This document shows positions 24,644-34,046 of a stretch of 64,000 nt of DNA, in pieces. A model generated the notes under the pieces. The model was not told the DNA's origin, searched no databases, and saw only the letters and a program-made list of their open reading frames with translations. This stretch comes from Amycolatopsis bartoniae (GTDB lineage: Bacteria; Actinomycetota; Actinomycetes; Mycobacteriales; Pseudonocardiaceae), in assembly GCF_014191255.1 (NCBI RefSeq), contig NZ_JACHWH010000001.1, positions 124,001 through 188,000 on the forward strand, given 5' to 3'. Every line of letters starts with the position of its first letter. Positions within the stretch are counted from its first letter, which is position 1. The position numbers were made by a program, and so were the translations under genes.

Positions 24644-26470
24644 TCAGGGCTGGTCGCGGACGGTCCGGATCCGGGAAAGCAACTGCTCGGCGCGTTCCCG
24701 GCCCTCGGCGGTCTCCCGCAGGCGCCGGTTCAACTCGGCGAGCCTGCGGGAGCGCTCCTGCGTGTCCATCTTGATCGCCTTGTCGACTTCCTTCAGCTCC
24801 GCCTCGATGGCTTCGATGCGGCGGCCGAGCGCGTCGTCGAGCGCGAGCGACAGCTGCTGCTCGGCCTCGATGAGCTGCTCGGCGATGAGCTGGTCCAGCG
24901 TCGAGCGGGCGTCGGCGATCGACTCCACGAGCCACTGCTTCATGTGCTGCTTGTCGGCCGCGTGCCGCCGGGTGCGCGCCATCCACCAGCCCGCGCCGAG
25001 CCCGATCACGATCGTCGCGGGCAGCACCACCGGGTTCAGCAGCGCGACGCCGGCCAGCGGCAACGCGGCGATCTTGCCCGCGCCGACGCCACCGGAGACA
25101 CCCATGAACACGAGCAGCTTGTCCTCCGGCGTGGGCGGCCGCTTGTCCGGCGGGCGCAGCACGACGGGCGGGCCGCCGCCCCGCAGGAACTGGGCGCGAA
25201 TGACGTCCAGCTCCTCGGCGGAGAACAGGTCGGCCAGCGCGATGTCGGTGACGCGGTTCAACCGGTACGCCAGCGTCGCCGAAACCCGCTGGGAGGCCAT
25301 CCGCAGCGCCGCGTCGACCTGCTGCGGCAGCGCGTGCAGCTGCTCGCGCTTCGCGGCCTCGATCTGCTGGCGGAACCAGGACTGGGCGTCGCGCATCTGC
25401 CTGCTGGACTCGTGCCCGAGGTCCACGCGCGCCCGCTGGATCTCGCCGCGCAGCTTGAGCTGCCAGCCGCGGGTGGACGACCGGCGCTCGGTGGCGAGCT
25501 GGTCGCGACGGTCCCGCAGCGCCTCGGCCTCGGCCTCGCCGGAGGAAAGGGCACGCTGTTCGGCGGCGAGCCGGGCGTGCTGCTCGCCGAGCGCCGTGGC
25601 GAGCGCGCGCAACGTGTTGGCCTCGCCGAGCATCGCCGACCGGCCGAGCAGCTGCTCCTGCACCGCCGTCTGCAGCACGCTCACGCCGGACTGCTCGCGC
25701 AGCAGGGTCGCGGCCTGCTCGCTGGGCGCGCGGGCGGCCAGCTCGAAGATCCGCGCCGACACGGGGTGGAACACGCTTTCGGCGAACCTGGGCGCATGCT
25801 CGGCCAGCAGCGCGCGGTCGGCTTCGAGCACCTCTCGCCAGCCGCGGAATTGGTCCGTTTTGGACAGTGCGAACAGGACCGTCTCGACGCGGTCGCCGAC
25901 GCGGCGCAGGAAGTCCAGCTCGCTCGCGGTGAAGGGCGCCGAGGCGTCGACGACGAACAGCAGCGCGGTGGCCCCGGCCGCCGCCTCCATCGCCAGCTCG
26001 CCGTGCGCCGAGTCGAGGCCACCGACCCCCGGCGTGTCCACTATGGACACCCGTTCGAGGATCGGCACGGGCCCGGTGACCTCGACGTAGCGGGGCGGGA
26101 GCTGGCCTTCGGGCAACTCGTGCGCGGCGGAGACCCAGCGGGGCAGCTCGGGCAGCGGGATCCCGACCGGGGCGAGCTGGCCCGGGTAGCACGCCTGCGC
26201 TGTCCACTCGTCGGAGTGGTCGAACACCAGGTACGTCGCCGTCGCCACATCCGCGTCGACCGGGGACAGCCCCGGCGTGGCGAGCAGCGCGTTGACCAGT
26301 GAACTCTTGCCCCGGTTGGTCTCGCCGACCACCACGATCGACGGCTTGCGCGGCCGGGCGCGGCGGATGTCGGCGACCCACTTCGCGGCCTGCGGGTCGT
26401 TCTCCCGCAGGAGCGCCAGCAGCGCGTCCCGGGCCTGCTTGACCTGCGCGGGCAGTGCGGTGACTGTCAT
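24644..26470 (-). CDS. Dynamin-family GTPase, second of a pair (IniC/DynB-like)
   Basis: A 608-residue protein. The GTPase domain has P-loop 'VVGETNRGKSSLVNAL' at about 49-64, switch region 'ATATYLVF', 'SIVDTPGVGG' (G3) and 'LSKTDQF' (G4). A long helical stalk follows, then two hydrophobic stretches near residues 440-490 ('VFMGVSGGVGAGKIAALPLAGVALLNPVVLPATIVIGLGAGWW'), and a C-terminal coiled coil. This fits a membrane-bound bacterial dynamin. ATG at 26470 overlaps the stop of the GrpE-like gene (ATGA). Paired bacterial dynamins remodel or repair membrane (M. tuberculosis IniA/IniC; Streptomyces DynA/DynB). Confidence 0.87.
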   Translation of the reverse strand: MTVTALPAQVKQARDALLALLRENDPQAAKWVADIRRARPRKPSIVVVGETNRGKSSLVNALLATPGLSPVDADVATATYLVFDHSDEWTAQACYPGQLAPVGIPLPELPRWVSAAHELPEGQLPPRYVEVTGPVPILERVSIVDTPGVGGLDSAHGELAMEAAAGATALLFVVDASAPFTASELDFLRRVGDRVETVLFALSKTDQFRGWREVLEADRALLAEHAPRFAESVFHPVSARIFELAARAPSEQAATLLREQSGVSVLQTAVQEQLLGRSAMLGEANTLRALATALGEQHARLAAEQRALSSGEAEAEALRDRRDQLATERRSSTRGWQLKLRGEIQRARVDLGHESSRQMRDAQSWFRQQIEAAKREQLHALPQQVDAALRMASQRVSATLAYRLNRVTDIALADLFSAEELDVIRAQFLRGGGPPVVLRPPDKRPPTPEDKLLVFMGVSGGVGAGKIAALPLAGVALLNPVVLPATIVIGLGAGWWMARTRRHAADKQHMKQWLVESIADARSTLDQLIAEQLIEAEQQLSLALDDALGRRIEAIEAELKEVDKAIKMDTQERSRRLAELNRRLRETAEGRERAEQLLSRIRTVRDQP

Positions 26471-26919
26471 CGCTTCGTGTAGACCGTGACGATCGGGGCG
26501 CGCAGCAGCTGGTCGTGGTCGGCGAACCCGACCACCTCCGTCTCCGCGACCACCCCGTCGAGCGCCGGGTCGTCGGTGGCCACCGCGCCGCCCGCTTCGT
26601 GCCGCGAGGGGTCGAACCGCTGCCCGTCCGGGCGCACGGCGGTGACGCCGATCCCGGCCAAGCCCTGCTCTATGCGCTCGACAACACCGCCGCTGCGCGC
26701 CCGGTCGAGCGCGTAGAGGCAGAGCTGAATGAGCGCCTGGCGGTCGGCCAGCGCCCGCTCCAACACGGAGTTCACGTCGTCGTTCGACGCACCCGGAGCG
26801 GCTTCGGTTCCGTCGGCCTCCTCGATGAACCTGCTCATGTGCTCGGCCGGGATCTGCCCGGTCGGATCCTCGGTGTCCGGGTCCGGCTCCCGGCGAAACC
26901 ACGACGGCACCGCACTCAC
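26467..26919 (-). CDS. GrpE-like nucleotide-exchange-type protein
   Basis: A 150-residue protein. The C-terminal part ('VRPDGQRFDPSRHEAGGAVATDDPALDGVVAETEVVGFADHDQLLRAPIVTVY') has the pattern of the GrpE beta-domain ('...G..FDP..HEAv....-.....-.tV...-..GY.--.-.lRpA.V.V'). The N-terminal part is a helix of about 40 residues ('DDVNSVLERALADRQALIQLCLYALDRA'), shorter than in housekeeping GrpE. No dnaK is adjacent. It is coupled at both ends (GTGA and ATGA overlaps) to the two dynamin genes, so it probably works with them. Confidence 0.78.
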   Translation of the reverse strand: MSAVPSWFRREPDPDTEDPTGQIPAEHMSRFIEEADGTEAAPGASNDDVNSVLERALADRQALIQLCLYALDRARSGGVVERIEQGLAGIGVTAVRPDGQRFDPSRHEAGGAVATDDPALDGVVAETEVVGFADHDQLLRAPIVTVYTKR

Positions 26920-28457
26920 CCCCGGTTCTCGCGCAGCTGCTGCCAGATCAGGAAGTACGCGCGGTGCACCACGTGCGCCACCCGGCTCTGGGCCGGCGTC
27001 GCGCCGAACGACGCGAACGAGCGCCACCAGCCCGCGCGTTCCAGTGCGTGCGCGGCCAGCTCTGCGCGAGTGCCGCCGGGCAGCCCGAGCTGCGCGTCGA
27101 CCACCGCGTTGCTCCCCACGCGCAGCACCTCCTCCGCCAGGTCCTCCGGCATGTCGACCGCTCCGCCGACGACCAGGGTCAGCGCCTCCAGCAGCCGCAA
27201 CTGGTGGGCCTCCGGGCGGGCCAGCAGCACCTCGATCGCGTCGTGCACGCGCTGCCGTTCCGCCGGATCGCCCGACGCGTGCGCCAGCGCTGTCACCGAC
27301 GCGAGCGCGGCGGCGGCCTTGATGCCGTCGGCGCGGGCCGCGAACACGACGCTCAGCCGGGCCCGAACCGACGCCAGGCCGGACGCGTCGAGCAGGATCC
27401 GGCGCAGCGCACCGGCCGGGATACCCGGGTCGGCGCGGATCGCGTCGATCGCGCAGCGGATGCCGTACAGGTCCAGCTTCTCCAGCAACCGCAGGCGCGT
27501 GCCCGTCGGCACCTCGCACTCCCAGCTGGTGAAGATGTCCGCCGCCATCAGCATGGTCTCCAGCGTCGCCTCGTCGACCGCCGCCAGCTTGCGCAGCGCC
27601 TCGGCGTCCGCGGAGGTGAACTGGCCGGACTCGGTGGTCTCGGCGAGCAGCCCGATCACCGGCAGCACGTCGGCGACCCTGGGCTTGAGCAGCGCGGCCT
27701 GCTTCTCGGCGAGGATCGTGGCCGCCTTCCACACGTCACCGCCCGCGCCCTGCACCGACTCGGGCGCGACGGTGTCGGCCTTGTTCAGCACCGCGATCGC
27801 GTTGACCGGACCCGCCTCGCGGCTCGCGGTGGCGGCGGTGAACGCGGCGAGCGCCTGGTGGTCGTCGGCCCGCACGCCCTGCGTCACCACGTACAACACG
27901 GCCTCGGCACCGGCGACGGCGTTGCGCGAGGTGTCGTCGAGGTCGTCGGAGCCTTCGTCCTGCTTCGCGGCGCCCAGCAGCTCCTCGGTGCGCGACACCG
28001 ACGCGGCGTCGAGCGAACCGAGACCTGGCGTGTCGATGACCGTCATGCCCTGCAGCACCGCGCTGGTCAGGTAGGCCTCCAGGTGCGACACGGCGGAGAT
28101 GTCCACGCCCAGGTCCGCCGGGATGCTCCCGTCCGCCGCGAACGGCAGCACCTGCTTTCGCCCGTTGGTGAACACCACCTCGATGCGGTCCACGGTGCCG
28201 TACTGGAAGCGGGTGACCAGGCGCGTGCACTCGCCGACGTCGGTGGGCGCGACCCGCCGCCCGATCAGCGCGTTGACCAGCGTGGACTTACCGGACTTGA
28301 TGCGCCCGGCGACCGCGACCTGCAGCGGCGCGCCGAGCCTGCGGACCACCTCGGCGAAACCGGCGGCGGTGCGCGCGGAGACCTGGGGCTGCAACCGGCG
28401 GCACAGGGCGGCCACCGACATCGACAGGGGGCCCGCCAGGCGGCTCTGGTCAGTCAC
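26916..28457 (-). CDS. Dynamin-family GTPase, first of a pair (IniA/DynA-like)
   Basis: A 513-residue protein. P-loop 'VAVAGRIKSGKSTLVNALIG' lies at about residues 45-64, T at 'GECTRLVTRFQYG', G3 'MTVIDTPGLGSL', G4 'VLNKADTVAP'. The rest is mainly helical, with no obvious membrane segment. It opens the three-gene dynamin - GrpE-like - dynamin operon; its stop overlaps the next start. GTG at 28457 is chosen because longer versions run through the divergent kinase promoter and an AAGGGGCG sequence lies upstream. Confidence 0.87.
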   Translation of the reverse strand: MTDQSRLAGPLSMSVAALCRRLQPQVSARTAAGFAEVVRRLGAPLQVAVAGRIKSGKSTLVNALIGRRVAPTDVGECTRLVTRFQYGTVDRIEVVFTNGRKQVLPFAADGSIPADLGVDISAVSHLEAYLTSAVLQGMTVIDTPGLGSLDAASVSRTEELLGAAKQDEGSDDLDDTSRNAVAGAEAVLYVVTQGVRADDHQALAAFTAATASREAGPVNAIAVLNKADTVAPESVQGAGGDVWKAATILAEKQAALLKPRVADVLPVIGLLAETTESGQFTSADAEALRKLAAVDEATLETMLMAADIFTSWECEVPTGTRLRLLEKLDLYGIRCAIDAIRADPGIPAGALRRILLDASGLASVRARLSVVFAARADGIKAAAALASVTALAHASGDPAERQRVHDAIEVLLARPEAHQLRLLEALTLVVGGAVDMPEDLAEEVLRVGSNAVVDAQLGLPGGTRAELAAHALERAGWWRSFASFGATPAQSRVAHVVHRAYFLIWQQLRENRG

Positions 28458-28572
28458 CTCGCGCCCCTTCCCTTCGCGGTCCGAATCCTGCCACGGATCG
28501 TCCCCGAGTCGCACCGAAGGTGCTACCGCCGGCTGACGCGGTCGCGGGCCCCGGCGGCCTACGGTGAACCCC

Positions 28573-29760
28573 GTGCGGCGACTGAGCATGTGGATGCGGG
28601 CGCACCCCATGGTGGGCGACAGCCTGCTCGCCGTGTTGCTGGCGCTGCTGGACCTGCTGGTCTTCGCGATCAACGCGGCGGCACCGTTCCCGAAGGTCCA
28701 CCCGTGGTACGTCACGGTCCCGATGGACCTGGTGATGGTCCTGCCCCTGGTGTTCCGGCGGCGCGCCCCGGTTCTCACGGCGTACGCCGTGCTGGCGGTG
28801 AGCATTCCGCACAGCGTGCTGCAGCTCGGCGTCGGCAGCCTCTTCGCGAGCGCGATCGCCCTGTACACGCTGGTCGTCTACGTCGGCCGCAAGCAGGCAG
28901 CCTGGTACCTCGCGGCGCAACTGGTCTCGACGGGGGCGCAGACGGCGCTGATGTGGCGTACCCAGACCGTGTCGGCGCTCATCCTCTTCACCGTGACGTT
29001 CGCCTTCTGCTGGTTGCTCGGGGAGTTCGTCGGCGCGCGGCGGGCGTACCACACCGAGGTCGAGGCACGACTGCACCTGCTGGAGACCGAGCGCGACCAG
29101 GCGAGCCGCATCGCGGTCGCGGAGGAGCGCGGGCGCATCGCGCGCGAGCTGCACGACGTGGTGGCGCACGCGGTGAGCGTCATCGTCGTGCAGGCGGACG
29201 GGGCGTCGTACGCCGTGCGCAAGGATCCGGACCTGGCCGAACGCGCGGTGCACACCATCTCGGCCACCGGCCGGGAGGCGCTCGGCGAGCTGCGGCGGCT
29301 GCTGGACGTGCTGCGGAACGAGGACGGCATCGACGTGCCGCGCACCCCGCAGCCGGACGCGCAGTCGCTGGCCGACCTGGCCAACCGGGTGAGTGAAGCC
29401 GGCGTGCCGGTGCGGCTGCAGGTCGAAGGCAACCTCGCCGGGCTGCCCACCGGCGTGTCGCTCGGGATCTACCGCATCGTGCAGGAGTCGCTGACCAACA
29501 CTCTCAAGCACGCCGGGCCCGGCGCACGGGCCCACGTGAGGATCGAACGAAGGGAAGACGTGATCGAGGTGACGGTCACCGACGACGGAGCGGGCCGGGC
29601 ACGGGCACTGGTGCCCGCGGACGGCCCGTTGCCCGGCGGGAACGGCGTGATCGGCATGCGGGAGCGGGCGCACGTGTACGGCGGCTCGCTCGACGTGGGC
29701 CCGCTGCCCGGTGGCGGCTGGCGGGTGCGGGCGTCGCTGCCGGTCGGGTCGGCGCCGTGA
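28573..29760 (+). CDS. NarL-type sensor histidine kinase
   Basis: A 395-residue kinase with five hydrophobic segments in the first 150 residues and no obvious extracellular sensor. A coiled-coil linker leads to HisKA_3 with phospho-acceptor His in 'IARELHDVVAHAVSVIVVQ', then HATPase_c ('VQESLTNTLKHAGPG', 'VTDDGAGRA', 'GNGVIGMRERAHVYGG'). Its stop overlaps the start of the response regulator gene. GTG at 28573 is preferred since TACGGT (28560-28565) ends 7 nt before it (leaderless); GTG at 28564 is the alternative. It is divergent from the dynamin operon. Confidence 0.9.
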   Translation: MRRLSMWMRAHPMVGDSLLAVLLALLDLLVFAINAAAPFPKVHPWYVTVPMDLVMVLPLVFRRRAPVLTAYAVLAVSIPHSVLQLGVGSLFASAIALYTLVVYVGRKQAAWYLAAQLVSTGAQTALMWRTQTVSALILFTVTFAFCWLLGEFVGARRAYHTEVEARLHLLETERDQASRIAVAEERGRIARELHDVVAHAVSVIVVQADGASYAVRKDPDLAERAVHTISATGREALGELRRLLDVLRNEDGIDVPRTPQPDAQSLADLANRVSEAGVPVRLQVEGNLAGLPTGVSLGIYRIVQESLTNTLKHAGPGARAHVRIERREDVIEVTVTDDGAGRARALVPADGPLPGGNGVIGMRERAHVYGGSLDVGPLPGGGWRVRASLPVGSAP

Positions 29761-30407
29761 TCCGCGTGGTGGTGGTCGACGACCAGGAGCTGATGCGGGC
29801 CGGGTTCCGGATGGTGCTCGGCGCGCAGGACGGCATCGAGCTGTCCGGGGAGGCGGGCAACGGGGCGGAGGCGATCCGGCTCGCGGAGGAGCTGCGGCCG
29901 GACGTCGTGCTGATGGACGTGCGGATGCCCGTGCTCGACGGTGTCGAGGCGACCAAGCGCATCGTCGCCGCGGGCACGTCGCGCGTGCTGGTGATGACCA
30001 CTTTCGACCTCGACGAGTACGTGTACGCGGCCTTGCGCGGCGGGGCGAGCGGGTTCCTGCTCAAGGACACGCCACCCGCCGACCTGGTGTCCGCCTTGTA
30101 CGCGGTCGCCAGCGGGGACGCGGTCGTGTCGCCGTCGGTGACCCGGCGCCTATTGGACCGGTTCGTCAGCGCGGGCGCGCCGCGGGACGAAGCCGTGCTG
30201 GATCCGCTGACCGACCGTGAGCGCGAGGTCCTCGTGCTGATCGGCAGGGGACTGTCGAATGTGGAAATCGCCGGGACCCTGTTCCTCTCCGAGGCTACGG
30301 TGAAGACGCACGTCGGCCGCATCCTGGCGAAGCTCGGGCTGCGCGACCGCGTGCAGGCGGTGGTGCTGGCCTACGAGACCGGCTTGGTCCGTCCGGGTCA
30401 GGGCTGA
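29757..30407 (+). CDS. NarL/FixJ-type response regulator
   Basis: A 216-residue regulator: receiver with acidic pair 'VDDQELMR', phospho-acceptor Asp in 'DVVLMDVRMPVLDGVEA' (about residue 54), Thr in 'VLVMTTFD' and Lys in 'GFLLKDTPP'; then a LuxR helix-turn-helix 'LTDREREVLVLIGRGLSNVEIAGTLFLSEATVKTHVGRILAKLGLRDRVQAVV'. GTG at 29757 overlaps the kinase stop. The ABC exporter pair 170 bp downstream is its most likely target. Confidence 0.93.
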   Translation: MIRVVVVDDQELMRAGFRMVLGAQDGIELSGEAGNGAEAIRLAEELRPDVVLMDVRMPVLDGVEATKRIVAAGTSRVLVMTTFDLDEYVYAALRGGASGFLLKDTPPADLVSALYAVASGDAVVSPSVTRRLLDRFVSAGAPRDEAVLDPLTDREREVLVLIGRGLSNVEIAGTLFLSEATVKTHVGRILAKLGLRDRVQAVVLAYETGLVRPGQG

Positions 30408-30575
30408 AAGCTCAGGGGGCACTCAGGGTCATTCCCGAGTGCGCCACTCGCTCGGGCGGAGGAAGCTACTACCGCAGTCGGGTGCAAGTTCGACCCGCAG
30501 GATGACGCGCCAGCACCGCCCGATCGGAAAAGATGGGGCACCAGGGGCAAACGGGCCTGACACAGGGGAGCAGTC

Positions 30576-31517
<942 letters not shown>

Positions 31518-31531
31518 GGGAGACGGAAACC

Positions 31532-32302
31532 ATGACTCTGCTCGCAGTGGAACGCATCAAGCTGTTCACCACGCGCTCACCGTGGTGGTGCGCGCTGATC
31601 GCGCTCGTCGTCACCATCGGCTTCTCGGCGCTCGTCGTCGGCAACGCGAACGACAACACGTTCCCGGCCACCGTCTCGTCGACGCAGTTCGGCTACAGCT
31701 TCGGCATGGCCGTGATCATGGTGCTGGCGGCGCTGTCGGTCACCACCGAGTACCGCTTCGGCACCATCCGCACCACCTTCCAGGCGGTGCCCCACCGCGC
31801 GTCGGCGCTGCTGGCGAAGACCACGGTGGTCGCGGTGCTCGCGCTGGTCGTCGGCGAGCTGAGCGCGTTCGGCTCGTGGGCGCTGGCCAACGTGCTCAAG
31901 CCCCACGCGGACCTGGCGCTCAACAGCGGGGCCGACTGGATCAACGTCGCCGGGGTGGGCGTGCTCTACGCCGTCGCCGCCGTCATCGCGATCGCCGTCG
32001 GCATCCTGCTCCGGCACAGTGCGGGCGCCATCGCGCTGCTGCTCATCTACATGCTGGCGGTGGAGAACCTCATCCGGCTGATCCCGAGCATCGGGGACGA
32101 CATCTACAAGTGGATGCCGTTCAACGTGGCCGAGAAGTTCCTGACCGGTTCGGGCGCCACGAACGCGGGCCGGGACGCGGCGGCGGGCGCCCCGCTGTCC
32201 ACCTCGCCGCTGGACCAGGGGTGGGCGCTGCTCTACTTCGCCGGCATCGCGGCCGTCCTGCTCGCGATCGCCATCAGCGTCGCGAAGCGCCGCGACGCCT
32301 AG
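31532..32302 (+). CDS. ABC-2-type permease
   Basis: A 256-residue membrane protein with six predicted transmembrane helices, starting 'LLAVERIKLFTTRSPWWCALIALVVTIG', which is the usual opening of ABC-2 permeases paired with such ATPases. GGGGAGACGG precedes the ATG. A strong terminator follows. The substrate cannot be told. Confidence 0.88.
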   Translation: MTLLAVERIKLFTTRSPWWCALIALVVTIGFSALVVGNANDNTFPATVSSTQFGYSFGMAVIMVLAALSVTTEYRFGTIRTTFQAVPHRASALLAKTTVVAVLALVVGELSAFGSWALANVLKPHADLALNSGADWINVAGVGVLYAVAAVIAIAVGILLRHSAGAIALLLIYMLAVENLIRLIPSIGDDIYKWMPFNVAEKFLTGSGATNAGRDAAAGAPLSTSPLDQGWALLYFAGIAAVLLAIAISVAKRRDA

Positions 32303-32333
32303 GACCTTCCACAGGGGAACCAGGGGAAGAAGA

Positions 32334-32371
32334 AAGGCCCGGGCCGCCGATCGGGGGGCGGCCCGGGCCTT
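32334..32371 (+). terminator. Strong terminator after the ABC operon
   Basis: A 15-bp perfect stem (32334-32348 with 32357-32371) ends in TT. It closes the two-gene ABC operon. Nothing else is evident up to the next start except TGCTCA-GT-TGAGCA at 32475-32488. Confidence 0.85.
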
Positions 32372-32534
32372 CGTCCGTTCGGCGCGCGTCATCGATTAAT
32401 TGCGGGTGACCGTTAGCCGATTCAGGTTAAGAGGTCGTTAATGATCTGTGTGCGGGCTCACAGGGAGCGGACATTGCTCAGTTGAGCAGGAATCATGGGT
32501 GTCACCACGTCAGGAAACCCCCTGGAGGTGCCCC

Positions 32535-33110
32535 TTGACGGTGGACGTCGGACGCGAAATCGGTATCCCCGTTCCCGCCCCGCGCAGCGTTGCGTATCCC
32601 CCGCTACTCGAACCACTCGACGGGCTGCAGTGGTCGCAGGCGATCGAGCTGCCCCGCGACGCCGCGATGGCGACCAGACCCGCGGAGATCCGCCGCGCCT
32701 GGATCCACCGCGCCCCGGAGGCCGAGGTCCTGAGCCTGTACCGCGCCGTGCGCGCGAGCGGGGAGACGATCCCGTGCCCGTGGTGGCTGCGTGCGCTGGC
32801 CGAAGGCAGGCTGGCGTCGCGCGCCGACGGGTTCCGGGTCGAGGACCGCATCGCGCAGCTGCTGTCGCGTCGCCCGGGCTGGGAGTACGTGCCGTGGGTC
32901 GCCGACGGCGAGTCCGGCTACTGGGAGTTCCTGCCGTCCGAACGCGGTCGCTCCGGCCACAGCATCCCGACGACGCTGCTGAACACGAGCAGGCACGACG
33001 GCTGGATCGACGTGCTGCCCGCGCACAACGGCACCACCCCGGCGCCCATCGCCGTCGCCGGACTGGCGGGGCTGCGCTCCCGCCTGGGGGAGTTCGAGGC
33101 GGTGCGCTGA
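32535..33110 (+). CDS. Conserved hypothetical protein, 191 residues
   Basis: A soluble-looking protein with no domain I can name. Features are a Pro-rich N-terminus, 'ELPRDAAMATRPAEIRRAWIHRAPEAEVLSLYRAVRASGETIPCPWWLRALAEGRL' and a Trp-rich middle ('GWEYVPWVADGESGYWEFLP'). The start is set by GGAGGTG at 32524-32530: TTG at 32535 or GTG at 32541 fit; an upstream start at 32448 has no such site. Coding is supported by strong third-position G/C. It lies before trmB on the same strand. Confidence 0.6.
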   Translation: MTVDVGREIGIPVPAPRSVAYPPLLEPLDGLQWSQAIELPRDAAMATRPAEIRRAWIHRAPEAEVLSLYRAVRASGETIPCPWWLRALAEGRLASRADGFRVEDRIAQLLSRRPGWEYVPWVADGESGYWEFLPSERGRSGHSIPTTLLNTSRHDGWIDVLPAHNGTTPAPIAVAGLAGLRSRLGEFEAVR

Positions 33111-33293
33111 CCTCGACCGCGTGAAGTGTGGGCCGTCCACCGGCACCGCCGCGGGTTCTCAGGCGTCCTCTCGCGAGGACAGCGCCGACGTGGTGAATTG
33201 GCATTCATGAGGAGGCGATCCCGGAGCGAGAGGGCGGCTGAGGTTCCGCTACCTGCACCGCTACGCCAATCGGACTCTGGGTAGCTTGTGCTG

Positions 33294-33995
33294 GTGGAGA
33301 GCGAGCAACAACCGCGGCTGCGCAGCGTCGTCAGCTACGTGCAGCGTGGCGGGCGGATGACCGTCGGGCAGCAGCGGGCCTGGGAGCAGCACTGGCCGGA
33401 GCTCGGCCGCGAGGTGGCGCAGCTGCCCGAGGGCCCGATCGACTTCGCCGCGTGGTTCGGCCGGTCCGCTCCCGTGCTGCTGGAGATCGGCTCCGGGATG
33501 GGCGAGACCACCGCCCAGCTCGCCGCCGCGGAGCCGGAGGTCAACTACGTCGCCGTCGAGGTGTACGAGGCGGGCCTCGGCCAGCTGATGCTGCGGGCGG
33601 AGAAGCTCGCGCTGGAGAACCTGCGGCTGCTGCACGGGGACGCCGTCGTGCTGCTGACCGAGCACATCGCCCCCGAGTCGCTGTCCGGGGTGCGGATCTT
33701 CTTCCCCGACCCGTGGCCGAAGAAGCGGCACCACAAGCGCCGACTGGTCCAGCCGAAGTTCATCCACCTAGTGGCGTCGCGGCTCGCACCCGGCGGGATG
33801 CTGCACCTGGCCACCGACTGGGCGCACTACGCCGACCAGATGCTGGAGGTGTGCAGCGGTGAACCGTTGCTGCGCAACAGGTTTCCGGACTGGGCGCCGC
33901 GCCCGAGCTGGCGTCCGGTGACGAAGTTCGAGCAGCGCGCGAACGAAGAAGGCCGGATCAGCCGCGACCTGATCTTCGAGCGGCTGCCGGCCTGA
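33294..33995 (+). CDS. trmB: tRNA (guanine-N7-)-methyltransferase
   Basis: A 233-residue SAM-dependent methyltransferase that makes m7G46 in tRNA. SAM motif 'VLLEIGSGMGETTAQLA' lies at about 60-76, 'VNYVAVEVYEAGL' is motif II, and the TrmB signature 'RIFFPDPWPKKRHHKRRLVQ' is near 142-161. GTG at 33294 is chosen because TAGCTT (33282-33287) ends 6 nt before it; GTG at 33288 is the alternative, two codons longer. Confidence 0.95.
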   Translation: MESEQQPRLRSVVSYVQRGGRMTVGQQRAWEQHWPELGREVAQLPEGPIDFAAWFGRSAPVLLEIGSGMGETTAQLAAAEPEVNYVAVEVYEAGLGQLMLRAEKLALENLRLLHGDAVVLLTEHIAPESLSGVRIFFPDPWPKKRHHKRRLVQPKFIHLVASRLAPGGMLHLATDWAHYADQMLEVCSGEPLLRNRFPDWAPRPSWRPVTKFEQRANEEGRISRDLIFERLPA

Positions 33996-34002
33996 CCGGA
34001 GC

Positions 34003-34030
34003 CGCCGCCTTCCCCCGACGAAAGGCGGCG
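34003..34030. terminator. Hairpin between convergent trmB and ABC permease genes
   Basis: CGCCGCCTT (34003-34011) pairs with AAGGCGGCG (34022-34030). No T-tract is present. Its place between two convergent stops suggests bidirectional termination. Confidence 0.55.
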
Positions 34031-34046
34031 ACCCCGACCAGCCCCC

